Positions 35,562 through 42,983 of a stretch of DNA of 64,000 bases are shown in pieces. This DNA is from Streptomyces sp. V4I2 (GTDB lineage: Bacteria > Actinomycetota > Actinomycetes > Streptomycetales > Streptomycetaceae): NCBI RefSeq assembly GCF_030817655.1, contig NZ_JAUSZM010000003.1, positions 7,812,001 to 7,876,000 of the forward strand, written 5' to 3'. Under the pieces are notes generated by a model. The model was not told where the DNA came from. It saw only the letters and a program-made list of their open reading frames with translations, and did no database searches. Each line of letters opens with the position of its first letter. Position 1 is the first letter of the stretch. A program made the position numbers and the translations under genes.

Positions 35562-36809
35562 ATGACGCAGTACAAATTTTCGGCACTGGACGCCGTGAAG
35601 GCCGATATTCGGCGCCTTCTCGGCGAGCTCGGGCCCGAGATGAAGATGACCAGCGAGCAGTGTGCGGAGCTGAAGGCGCTGAACTTCCGCGCCGAGGAGC
35701 TCGCGGGACTCCGGGCGAAGGCCGCGGGCTACGAGTCGGGCGATGGTGCTCGTCTCGACGGCGGCGGCTACGGTGCCCGCTCGGGTGGCCTCAAGGGTGC
35801 CCAGACGCTCGCCAAGGGGCAGCGCGTCACCGACTGGCTCAAGGCCAACGGGCACAGCGACCCGCAGACGGAGAACCTCAACTTCGGCCGCTACATGAAG
35901 GGGCTTGTCACCGGCGATTGGCGGGGTGCCGAAGCCGAGCGCAAGGCGATGTCAGAGGGCACGCTCACTGCCGGTGGGCACGTCGTGCCGACGCCGCTCG
36001 CGTCGAGCCTGATCGACCTCGTACGCAACAAGATGGTCGTGGCGCAGGCCGGAGTGACGTTCGTCCCCATGACGACGCAGACGGTCAAGATCCCGAGGCT
36101 GACCGGCGAGGGAACTCCTGGCTGGAGGAACGAGAACGCGCTCATCACCGACGCGGACCTGACCTTCGACGCGGTCACGTTCACGGCCCGCAGTCTTGCA
36201 CGGCTCGTCAAGCTGAGCCGCGAACTGTTCGAAGACGCCGACCCGAGCGCCGGCGACATCATCGCCCACGCATTCGCCGCTCAACTGGCCCTGGAACTCG
36301 ACCGGGTAGCGCTGCGCGGCACCGGCACGGCTCCCGAACCTCGGGGCGTGCTCAACCAGTCGGGAATCACCACCACCACGCACGGCGCGAACGGTGCGGC
36401 CATTGCCAATTACGACTTCCACCTGGACGCCGTCGGCACGGTCCGCAACAACAACTTCGAGCCCAACGCCCAGATACAGGCGCCGCGTACCGAGACGTCG
36501 CTGAGCAAGCTCAAGGAGGCGACCACCAACGCCTACCTGATCCCCCCGGCAGCACTCGCCGCGATCCCGAGGCTCAACACCAAGCAGGTGCCGACCAATT
36601 TGACGGTGGGCACGTCGACCGATTGCAGTGAGGTGTACACCGGGCAGTGGGACATGCTCGGCATCGGCTTGCGCACGGGCGTCGAGCTGGAGTTCCTCAC
36701 GGAGCGGTACGCGGACAATCTCCAGATCGGCGTACTCGCCCACCTCCGGGCCGACGTGCAGGTCTTCCACCCTGAGGCGTTCGTCGTCGACACCGGGGTG
36801 CGTGCGTGA
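35562..36809 (+). CDS. HK97-family major capsid protein
   Basis: 415 residues. The Phage_capsid fold starts at about 125 with E-G-T-L-T-A-G-G-H-V-V-P-T-P-L-A, followed by I-D-L-V-R-N-K, V-P-M-T-T-Q-T-V-K-I-P-R and the conserved W-R-N-E-N-A, F-T-A-R-S-L-A-R-L-V-K-L-S-R-E-L and L-E-L-D-R-V-A-L-R-G-T-G segments. The first ~110 residues are helical and charged, like the delta (scaffold) domain removed by a prohead protease in related phages. ATG 35562 follows GAGGAC; a GTG at 35448 would add 38 residues of non-family sequence. No protease, portal or terminase gene is near. It would form the particle of the element, or alter a helper's capsid. Confidence 0.92.
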   Translation: MTQYKFSALDAVKADIRRLLGELGPEMKMTSEQCAELKALNFRAEELAGLRAKAAGYESGDGARLDGGGYGARSGGLKGAQTLAKGQRVTDWLKANGHSDPQTENLNFGRYMKGLVTGDWRGAEAERKAMSEGTLTAGGHVVPTPLASSLIDLVRNKMVVAQAGVTFVPMTTQTVKIPRLTGEGTPGWRNENALITDADLTFDAVTFTARSLARLVKLSRELFEDADPSAGDIIAHAFAAQLALELDRVALRGTGTAPEPRGVLNQSGITTTTHGANGAAIANYDFHLDAVGTVRNNNFEPNAQIQAPRTETSLSKLKEATTNAYLIPPAALAAIPRLNTKQVPTNLTVGTSTDCSEVYTGQWDMLGIGLRTGVELEFLTERYADNLQIGVLAHLRADVQVFHPEAFVVDTGVRA

Positions 36810-36961
36810 TGGGCGGCTTCGAGGTCCTGATCGACATCGCCAGGCACAACGCCGAGGCTGCCGAAGAGGCGCTCCGCGAACTGGCCGAGGATGAGCGCCG
36901 CGAGCGCATCCCGGTCGGCATGTGGAGGGCGCTGCCGGACAGCGACGCCGCAGGCCACTAG
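36809..36961 (+). CDS. 50-residue protein coupled to the capsid gene
   Basis: The capsid TGA (36807-36809) overlaps this ATG (36809-36811), and a continuous 50-codon frame runs to TAG 36959-36961. The product is acidic, helical (H-N-A-E-A-A-E-E-A-L-R-E-L-A-E-D-E-R) and has no recognised family. Translational coupling suggests a capsid-related job such as a decoration or assembly helper. Confidence 0.6.
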   Translation: MGGFEVLIDIARHNAEAAEEALRELAEDERRERIPVGMWRALPDSDAAGH

Positions 36962-36964
36962 ACC

Positions 36965-36997
36965 GGCGGGGCCCTTCTCGTGGCTCGGGGCCCCGCC
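36965..36997 (+). terminator. Terminator after the capsid operon
   Basis: GGCGGGGCCC (36965-36974) pairs with GGGCCCCGCC (36988-36997) right after the 50-residue gene. Confidence 0.8.
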
Positions 36998-37163
36998 AAG
37001 CCCGCCCCTCGTCAACCGGTCCACGAAACCGGAAAGGCTGCCGACGGTTTACACCCGTCTGCGGCGGCCTGCGAGGGGCGGGCCATGCCGCCCAGCAGCA
37101 ACCACATACACACGCACCATTGGCCCGATCGCGCAGCACCTTGCGAAATGCCATCTGGTTCAG

Positions 37164-37551
37164 CAGTGCATATCGTTTGCACTGTGGCGCACGCCACTAA
37201 CCATGACTGATCAACATCTCTAGCCGATGGCTAACCCAATTGCAATGATCAGCGGCTTTGCGTCAGGAGTAACGGTACCGATTGCGCCATCTCTCACTCA
37301 AGCACCACTCACTCGCCCGCCACGCGCCGTGACTCCCATGCCTACCACCTCGCCCACCACCCCTGCCTACCCCCTAGTGCCGCACCCCCTATGCCCCCAC
37401 ACACTCCCCATGCCCTACCCTCATGATCATGCTGCATTGATCGCATTCGTTTTGCTTGTGAACGTAAGTGATCAAAGCAAATTTGACCTCAATGAAACTA
37501 AAAAGGAAATCTTTCAACTTTACAACCGAAAGCATCCGTATCAATTGATAC
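37164..37551. repeat. Cluster of palindromes in AT-rich non-coding DNA
   Basis: CAGTGCA-N7-TGCACTG (37164-37184), GTGGC-N4-GCCAC (37184-37197), TAGCC-GAT-GGCTA (37221-37233), GTATCAATTGATAC (37538-37551, perfect 14 bp) and four TGATCA words at about 37209, 37245, 37424 and 37471. The stretch 37430-37560 is much richer in A and T than the surroundings. It looks like a control or origin region; no convincing gene is present in 36998-38188. Confidence 0.5.
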
Positions 37552-37918
37552 AGATGCCGTTACGTCACCCTGACCCGCGATCGACTGGCCACCTGAATAG
37601 CGCGAGGTCAACAAGTGATGCAGTGCGCCGGATGTTGACCAAGGTCCGCCTCCTACACCCCGCCTGGCGTAGGCCCCCGGTGCGTGTTCTTTGGGGTGTG
37701 CACCAGGCTCGGAGTGGTGCGGGCGTTGACGGGCTTCTACGTGGATGGCGCCGCCGTGGGAAATGGGAAATGGGTCCCGTACAGGGCCTAACGCCTGGTC
37801 CCCCCATTCCCCCGTCCTAGCCATGCCGCCTGCGGAGGTCCCAGGCTTGGGCGCTACCTCGGCTCCCACAATCGACCGGCTCCGCGCGGACACCGGGGAC
37901 CCCACCCTGGGCCCCCGG

Positions 37919-38047
37919 CCAGTGCCTCCGGCTGCAGTTGACAGGCCCCCAGCCGGAGGCACTGGAGGGGACCCCGCTGGTGCGCAAAGCTCGCCGCCGC
38001 TGGTGCCTCGACGCCAGGCCGTTGAGGGCCCTGCCCTGGCGTCGAGG
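37919..38047. repeat. Two tandem perfect hairpins each followed by GAGGGGACC
   Basis: Hairpin 1: CCAGTGCCTCCGGCT (37919-37933) with its complement at 37951-37965, 17-base loop. Hairpin 2: CCTCGACGCCAGG (38006-38018) with its complement at 38035-38047, 16-base loop. Each right arm runs into GAGGGGACC (37965-37973 and 38044-38052). A further pair GGTCAACA/TGTTGACC lies at 37606-37613 and 37633-37640. Function unknown; a packaging site, replication origin or processing signal are options. Confidence 0.6.
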
Positions 38048-38188
38048 GGACCGTACTCGTCTCCCGAGGTCCATCCCGGAGGCGCCAGGCGGCTTTCTGG
38101 GACCCGCCGCGCGGGGTAGGGGGGTGGGCCGAACCGAAAAGAGATCGAGGGGCACGTGGACCCCGCCGTCGACGTTTCTCTCCCCGGT

Positions 38189-38219
38189 AAAAAATCCCCG
38201 CCATGACTTTGATCATGGC
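38189..38219 (-). terminator. Terminator of the minus-strand gene
   Basis: On the minus strand GCCATGA-N6-TCATGGC (38219-38200) is followed by GGGGA and six T (38194-38189); the stem begins at the stop codon of the 181-residue gene. Confidence 0.8.
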
Positions 38220-38758
38220 AGTGTTCCGTCGTCGTCCAGGACTTCCTGCGCGAATTTCGCGAAGGTTGCGACCCCTTCCTCTAGTGCGACTCGATATTCC
38301 TCGACTCGTGTCCAATTATCCCTTACGCGATCTGGGTCACGCTGTCCGTCCTGGCTGTAGATCTCGATTCGTATCAGGCTGGACGTTAGGTTGCCGGCAT
38401 GCGATCGCAGTTCCTGCGCTAGCTCGCTTATCAGCGTCGGCCCTGCCAGCATTGCCTTTGTGGCGAGTTTGCTGATGGCTTCATTGCGGGATAGTGCCTC
38501 ATCGGTGCCTGGAACGAGGAACAAGCACTCTTCGTGTATGTCTTCGTGTACTGTCGTCGCCAATTCGGTCATGCTCTCAATGGCATTTATGAATTCTTCG
38601 TACACGGCCTGTCGTGCATCGCGTCGCTGTCGACGGTGCTCCGCTCGGGCGGCCATCTTCGCCTGCTCGCGTGTCGACCATCCGGTAGCGAACGCCGCCC
38701 CCGTCGTCGCCACGGCCCCCGCCAACGCCCCAAGTACTGCGGCCAACCCTGCGTCCAT
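38213..38758 (-). CDS. Membrane-anchored hypothetical protein
   Basis: 181 residues. One N-terminal hydrophobic helix (about 5-25: L-A-A-V-L-G-A-L-A-G-A-V) is followed by a basic coiled-coil-like stretch (E-Q-A-K-M-A-A-R-A-E-H-R-R-Q-R-R) and a helical, acidic soluble domain. Similar small anchored proteins occur in Streptomyces and their elements without known role. In a satellite such a gene can be a superinfection or phage-interference factor; that is inference. It is transcribed against all neighbours and has its own terminator, and shares a 190-bp divergent promoter with the PadR gene. Confidence 0.6.
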   Translation of the reverse strand: MDAGLAAVLGALAGAVATTGAAFATGWSTREQAKMAARAEHRRQRRDARQAVYEEFINAIESMTELATTVHEDIHEECLFLVPGTDEALSRNEAISKLATKAMLAGPTLISELAQELRSHAGNLTSSLIRIEIYSQDGQRDPDRVRDNWTRVEEYRVALEEGVATFAKFAQEVLDDDGTLP

Positions 38759-38949
38759 GAGAACCAGTTTGACCGACTCGGTGTGATGGTGTGAGTGATC
38801 TCGGGGGGTTGGTCCGCGCGGAGATGGCCCGAGCGTATGACGGATAGCGGAGGCATGCTGACAAGGCCGACAGAGGTTGTGCTGCCAACTTTCCTACCAG
38901 GCCACCGAAGTGACGGTCTGTCGTACTCGACACATGCTTCAATGGAGGC

Positions 38950-39264
38950 ATGACCGCTCCGAGGCTTACCAAGCCGACCATCGCCGTGCTGGAGGTGCTG
39001 CTGGCCGCGACTGATGAAGCCCCCGCCTGGGGGTTGAGCATCTGCCGTGACGCGGACCTTGGCTCGGGCACCGTGTACCCCATCCTGGACCGCCTGTTGG
39101 AGCGCGGTTGGGTAACGAGCCGCACCGAGGCGGAACCGCACCCTGGCCGTCCGCCGCGCCGCTACTACGAGCTCACGGGGGCGGGTCGTGCGAGTGCCGG
39201 TGCGGCCCTTGAAGCTCGCCGCAGCCGTCGGGCCCGGCTGGGTTTCGCGGGGGGTGCGGCTTGA
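38950..39264 (+). CDS. PadR-family transcriptional regulator
   Basis: 104 residues, a single PadR winged helix: T-K-P-T-I-A-V-L-E-V-L-L near the start, L-G-S-G-T-V-Y-P-I-L-D-R-L-L-E-R-G-W-V in the recognition helix region and G-R-P-P-R-R-Y-Y-E-L-T wing. ATG 38950 follows AATGGAGG. It is the only clear DNA-binding regulator in the element and stands divergent from the 181-residue gene, so it may hold the switch between quiet and active states. Stop overlaps the next start (TTGA). Confidence 0.88.
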   Translation: MTAPRLTKPTIAVLEVLLAATDEAPAWGLSICRDADLGSGTVYPILDRLLERGWVTSRTEAEPHPGRPPRRYYELTGAGRASAGAALEARRSRRARLGFAGGAA

Positions 39265-40124
39265 AGCGCCTTGGCCTGGTCGTGGCCGCCTCTGGGCCAG
39301 CTCTGCTGGTCGGAATGGAGGCCTCCCCAGCGATAACTCAGGAGATCAACTCTGCTGGGAGGATTCTTGAGTTCTCTACGGGGATTTTCTGGATCGACTA
39401 CGGGCCCTTGCTGCTTTGTGGGTTGCTGATCGCGTCGGGCGTTTGGTCCGAGCGTAGGAGCGTCTACCGCCGACTGCGTGGCATCGATTGGCGCAGTCAG
39501 TGGGCAAGGCTCCGTCGAGCCATAACCGTCCGCAACATCCGTCTCGCAGTTCTCGCTGCGGGAGCGGTGGCTGTACCGGTCACGCTCATGGAGCTGCTCC
39601 AGTGGCGGTACGGCGGTGCTGGACTCGTTGCAGTCCTGCTCTTCGGCGTGGGTTCTATCGTTCGGACGCTGAAGCCACGTTCATCGGCGCACCGTGCTCA
39701 GCGCGTGGCACTGCTTGCTGCGGCGATAGCTGGGGCACGGCGATCACATCTCCGAGCTGAGTGGACCGCCATTCTGGCATCTGGTTCCGACTTGGATGTT
39801 GCTCTATCCAATGGCGAGCGGCGACGTCTTGCCCGGGGCTTCGTTCTCGCAGCTCTAAGAATGCGCCTGCATGACCTTGCAGCCCCTCTGTGGCATCCCG
39901 TGGACTGGCTTCTGTCGAAGGACTCACGCACGAACGGTTTCATCGCCACCGTGGTCGGCGCGCAGGCGATCTACATCGTGGACGACGGCGGCCTCCCGGC
40001 CCTCGTGACGGAGATCTGGGAACCGTGCGGCATCCTCGGGGCAGGGCTGTACGTCCTGGCCCGCTGGCTGCGTCGGGTCCGGGGCATCGAACTCGCGACC
40101 ACGTGCCCGCCGCCTGAGGAGTAA
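39261..40124 (+). CDS. Integral membrane hypothetical protein
   Basis: 287 residues with hydrophobic segments near 1-20, 45-65, 92-110, 118-135 and 225-270, and long basic loops. TTG 39261 overlaps the PadR TGA, which indicates coupled translation; PadR genes are often paired with a membrane protein of unknown role. No transporter or enzyme motif is seen. It may act on the envelope or on an incoming phage; unproved. Confidence 0.65.
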   Translation: MKRLGLVVAASGPALLVGMEASPAITQEINSAGRILEFSTGIFWIDYGPLLLCGLLIASGVWSERRSVYRRLRGIDWRSQWARLRRAITVRNIRLAVLAAGAVAVPVTLMELLQWRYGGAGLVAVLLFGVGSIVRTLKPRSSAHRAQRVALLAAAIAGARRSHLRAEWTAILASGSDLDVALSNGERRRLARGFVLAALRMRLHDLAAPLWHPVDWLLSKDSRTNGFIATVVGAQAIYIVDDGGLPALVTEIWEPCGILGAGLYVLARWLRRVRGIELATTCPPPEE

Positions 40125-40125
40125 C

Positions 40126-40317
40126 AGGGACGCGGACGCGGCGGAGGCCATCCGGGAGGCCCTGGCCGGTCCCGGCCTTCCCGAGAGCGTCTGGGGCAGC
40201 GTGCGCCCGAAGGCGACTCACAGCGGCAAGACGTACGTCCACCTCGGCATGGTGCGCGCGGACGCGGCCGAGCGCATGGCGGAGTCCATGAGGACTCCGG
40301 TCGAGGCCGGTGAGTAG
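40126..40317 (+). pseudogene. Start-less coding remnant
   Basis: A frame of 63 sense codons ending in TAG 40315-40317 reads like real protein (A-A-E-A-I-R-E-A-L-A-G-P-G-L-P-E-S-V-W-G-S-V-R and G-K-T-Y-V-H-L-G-M-V-R-A-D-A-A-E-R-M) but has no ATG, GTG or TTG at its front; the only candidates are CTG 40114 or internal codons. It directly follows the membrane gene stop (TAA 40122-40124). It may be a truncated gene or use a rare start. Confidence 0.4.
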
Positions 40318-40393
40318 AAGCGCCTGTGGCCCCGACCTGTCCGCTTTATTGGCATTTGAACTATGGTGGGAATGAAGCGCCGGGGAGGCCACT

Positions 40394-40780
40394 ATGGGCT
40401 GGAAAGCAGGCTCACTGCCAGGCTCGCGCGCCAAGGAGCCCGAGGGCTGGGAAGCGGGGTCACTGCCCCCGCCGAAGCAGGGACCCATCAACAAGGCCAA
40501 GGCGGAAACAGCGGCAGCAGCCGCGCAGCATGCCATCGACGCAGGCCGTCACGTACTCGTCTACAAGTTCATCGAGGCACAAACGGGCTCCGCAGCTACT
40601 GGCCCGATGACCGGCATGAACGACCAGATCGAGGCGGTCGAAGCCCTCGGCTGGACACTCGACAAGATGTCCGTCACCCAGAGCGAGGTAATGACCGGTC
40701 AGGTCGCAGGATGGACCAAGCACGCAGGTCACCCCATGAATGAGCGCATCGCGCTTGTCTGCATCTTCCGCAGGCCGTAG
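40394..40780 (+). CDS. Small protein, DUF4177-like
   Basis: 128 residues. The first ~45 residues are low-complexity; the last ~75 have the pattern of DUF4177-like small proteins (Y-K-F-I-E, M-N-D-Q-I-E-A-V-E-A-L-G-W-T-L-D-K-M-S, then I-A-L-V-C-I-F-R-R). Such proteins are common in Streptomyces integrative elements and have no known function. ATG 40394 has a GGGGAGG shortly upstream. Confidence 0.6.
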   Translation: MGWKAGSLPGSRAKEPEGWEAGSLPPPKQGPINKAKAETAAAAAQHAIDAGRHVLVYKFIEAQTGSAATGPMTGMNDQIEAVEALGWTLDKMSVTQSEVMTGQVAGWTKHAGHPMNERIALVCIFRRP

Positions 40781-40917
40781 TCACTCCCTCCTGGACACGG
40801 CCCACCTTCTGTGCAGGTCAGAGCCCCTTTTGTGGCATCGTCGCAGGTCGTCGCAGGTAGCCAGGACCCCAGGATAAGTACTGGTCGTACTACTGGCCGG
40901 GCACGGCGACAGGGCGT

Positions 40918-41109
40918 TCAGTTCCGGAGGTAGGGCCGGTGCCAGTGGCATTCGCCGAGGACCTTGGTCCACTCGGCTTCGAGCCGCTCCCGCCTGTCGT
41001 CAGGATGCGCGTCCAGGGTGGGCCGGAGTCCCTCGATGATCTTTGCTACCTCCTGCGGGTCGCGCCGGACAGGCAGGCCGAGGTGGTGGGCGATCGTGCG
41101 GAGGGTCAT
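40918..41109 (-). CDS. Small hypothetical protein next to attR
   Basis: 63 residues, basic and helical (T-I-A-H-H-L-G-L-P-V-R-R-D-P, then R-R-E-R-L-E-A-E-W). The start T-L-R-T-I-A-H-H-L-G-L could be a small helix-turn-helix, so a directionality factor is conceivable, but the match is weak. It lies 92 bp inside the right end of the element, pointing inward. Confidence 0.45.
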   Translation of the reverse strand: MTLRTIAHHLGLPVRRDPQEVAKIIEGLRPTLDAHPDDRRERLEAEWTKVLGECHWHRPYLRN

Positions 41110-41200
41110 GGCGGGTCATCTCAATCCAAGATATTTCGCGGACTGCGCTCCCCGCCCACCTGCATCCATGCAGGCCAAGCACAGCGCTCACCCATCCATA

Positions 41201-41219
41201 CTGCGCGACTACCTCGACT
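41201..41219 (+). repeat. attR core: second copy of the 19-bp repeat
   Basis: Identical to 30504-30522. It is followed by AG, completing a TAG at 41219-41221 which is the native hrdB stop, then by the native hrdB terminator. Confidence 0.93.
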
Positions 41220-41241
41220 AGGTCGAGGTCGTACGACACAT

Positions 41242-41278
41242 CGAAGGCCCGGATCACCGAGAGGGATCCGGGCCTTCG
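41242..41278 (+). terminator. Native hrdB terminator, stranded beyond the element
   Basis: Perfect 14-bp stem CGAAGGCCCGGATC (41242-41255) with its complement at 41265-41278. It lies 20 bp after the relict TAG, where the hrdB terminator belongs before integration. Confidence 0.85.
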
Positions 41279-41345
41279 TGCTGCGAGCCATGACGCTCTG
41301 CATGACTCTGGGTGTCCGATCAACACCCTTGAGTGAGGAGCAGGC

Positions 41346-42200
41346 ATGCGGTGTCGCATTGCCCGGGCGCTGGCCCGGCCGCTGGTTCTGGCGGCTGCGG
41401 CGGCAGCCATACCACTGGTGTCCGCCGCCCCCGTGGCCGCCGACAGCATCGTTGTCGGCGGTTTCCCGGTCGACGTGTCCGAGAGCCCGTGGACGGTGGC
41501 GTTGTCCAGCCGTGACCGGTTCGGGGGTACGCGGGCGGGACAGTTCTGCGGCGGAGTGGCGGTCGGCCGGACCACCGTGCTCACGGCGGCCCACTGCCTG
41601 GGCGAGGACGTCCTGGGCGCCCCACCGGACCGCATCGGCGACCTCAAGGTGATCGCGGGCCGAACGGCCCTTCTCTCGGACCAGGGTCGCGAGATCCGCG
41701 TACGCGACACCTGGGTGAACCCGGACTACGACGGGGCGAGCAACGCGGGGGACTTCGCCGTGCTCAGCCTCACCGAACCGCTGCCGCAGGATTCGGTCGT
41801 CGGGATGGCGGCTGGTGGGGATCCGGCGTACCGACCGGGGACCAGCGCCTTCGTGTACGGCTGGGGTGACCTCACGGGCGGTGGTGACTACGCGCTCAGC
41901 CTGCGGGCGGCACCCGTGCAGGTGCTGTCCGACGCTCTGTGCGAGGAGGCGTACCCGGGCAGTGCCGACGGTACGTACCTCGCCGAGAGCATGCTGTGCG
42001 CCGGGGAGGAGGAAGGCAGGCGCGATGCCTGCCAGGGAGACAGCGGTGGGCCGCTGGTCGCCCAGGGGAAGCTGGTCGGGCTCGTGTCCTGGGGGAGCGG
42101 CTGCGGTCGTGCGGGCAGTCCTGGTGTCTACACGCGCGTGTCAGACGTCATGCGGATCCTGGGCTGGGGTACGGCCAGAGCACCGCATACGGGCCTCTGA
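41346..42200 (+). CDS. Secreted trypsin-like serine protease (S1)
   Basis: 284 residues. Signal peptide about 1-32 (basic start, L-V-L-A-A-A-A-A-A-I-P-L-V-S-A-A), then I-V-V-G-G-F, the usual mature N-terminus after a short pro-part. Catalytic triad: His83 in T-A-A-H-C, Asp136 in D-F-A-V-L, and Ser in C-Q-G-D-S-G-G-P near 233; the acidic residue before that motif suggests trypsin-like cleavage after Lys/Arg. ATG 41346 follows GAGGAG. Before integration of the element it would have been hrdB's direct neighbour. Confidence 0.95.
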   Translation: MRCRIARALARPLVLAAAAAAIPLVSAAPVAADSIVVGGFPVDVSESPWTVALSSRDRFGGTRAGQFCGGVAVGRTTVLTAAHCLGEDVLGAPPDRIGDLKVIAGRTALLSDQGREIRVRDTWVNPDYDGASNAGDFAVLSLTEPLPQDSVVGMAAGGDPAYRPGTSAFVYGWGDLTGGGDYALSLRAAPVQVLSDALCEEAYPGSADGTYLAESMLCAGEEEGRRDACQGDSGGPLVAQGKLVGLVSWGSGCGRAGSPGVYTRVSDVMRILGWGTARAPHTGL

Positions 42201-42233
42201 CGGGGGGCTGGGGGCCTCTCATCGGGTACGAGC

Positions 42234-42271
42234 AAGGGCGGCTACCCCTGGGATTAGGGGCGGCCGCCCTT
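42234..42271. terminator. Terminator between protease and DUF7455 genes
   Basis: AAGGGCGGC (42234-42242) pairs with GCCGCCCTT (42263-42271) around a partly paired loop, between convergent genes. Confidence 0.75.
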
Positions 42272-42312
42272 GGCCGGCCTGTGCCGGTGCTGGCTCGTCG
42301 TGGACGCGAGTG

Positions 42313-42543
42313 TCAGCGCTCTTCTTCGGAGGCGGATGCAGGAGCGGCCGTGAGCCGCTCCGTCTCGTCCTGTATTTCAGCGGCGATCTTCTTGAGTTCC
42401 GGCTCGAACTTGCGACCGTGGTGGGCGCAGAAGAGCAGTTCTCCGCCGCTGAGCAGGACGACGCGCACGTACGCCTGGGCTCCGCAGCGGTCGCAGCGGT
42501 CAGCGGCCGTCAGCGGGCTCGCGGGGGTCAGAACAGTAGTCAC
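42313..42543 (-). CDS. DUF7455 small zinc-ribbon-like protein
   Basis: 76 residues with C-D-R-C-G near 17-21, F-C-A-H-H near 38-42 and an acidic helical tail; two cysteine pairs suggest one metal site. This small family is conserved in actinobacteria beside topoisomerase/sigma genes, function unknown. GTG 42541-42543 follows GAAGAGG. The 42544-42983 gap holds the promoters for this gene and parE; no further gene is seen. Confidence 0.85.
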   Translation of the reverse strand: MTTVLTPASPLTAADRCDRCGAQAYVRVVLLSGGELLFCAHHGRKFEPELKKIAAEIQDETERLTAAPASASEEER

Positions 42544-42983
42544 GTCGCCTCTTCTCTAGCTCGACGAGCTGTCGTACCAGGGTCAACATCCAACCAGCCC
42601 GAAAACGTTCCCGCTCGGGGCTTTTCCTCGAAAAATCTCTCCGGGGCGGCTGTCTGCTGCCGGTTGGCGGCGAATGTGCCGTATTGCGTGTCTTCAATGC
42701 TTACGGGTTCGCGCTGTCGGTCGGTGTCGGTCCTCCCGGCTGGGTTGCCGGTTGTTCATGAGGACGTGCCCGGAGCCTAAATGGTTCATGCCTGGAAGGG
42801 AACGTGATATGTACTTCACTCAATCGAGGGATCGAACATGCATGCGACGCTGGACTAGTCTGAGTTTGAGACGAGGGTGGCGTTACATCGGCTCTACCAG
42901 GCCTCTGTACCCTCGGAGCGGCAACCGAAGCCACGCCCTTACCCATGAGGGCCCCACTTGAAATTCAGCGAGGAGCGAACCGC

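Noticed and set aside
35562..36809. Capsid-fold gene as an encapsulin nanocompartment
   Set aside because: Length, N-terminal delta-like region and Phage_capsid motifs fit a phage major capsid protein; no cargo enzyme gene is adjacent.
37227..37820. 197-codon proline-rich plus-strand frame in the element
   Set aside because: It crosses several palindromes and an AT-rich stretch, has no RBS and no family; more likely non-coding control DNA.
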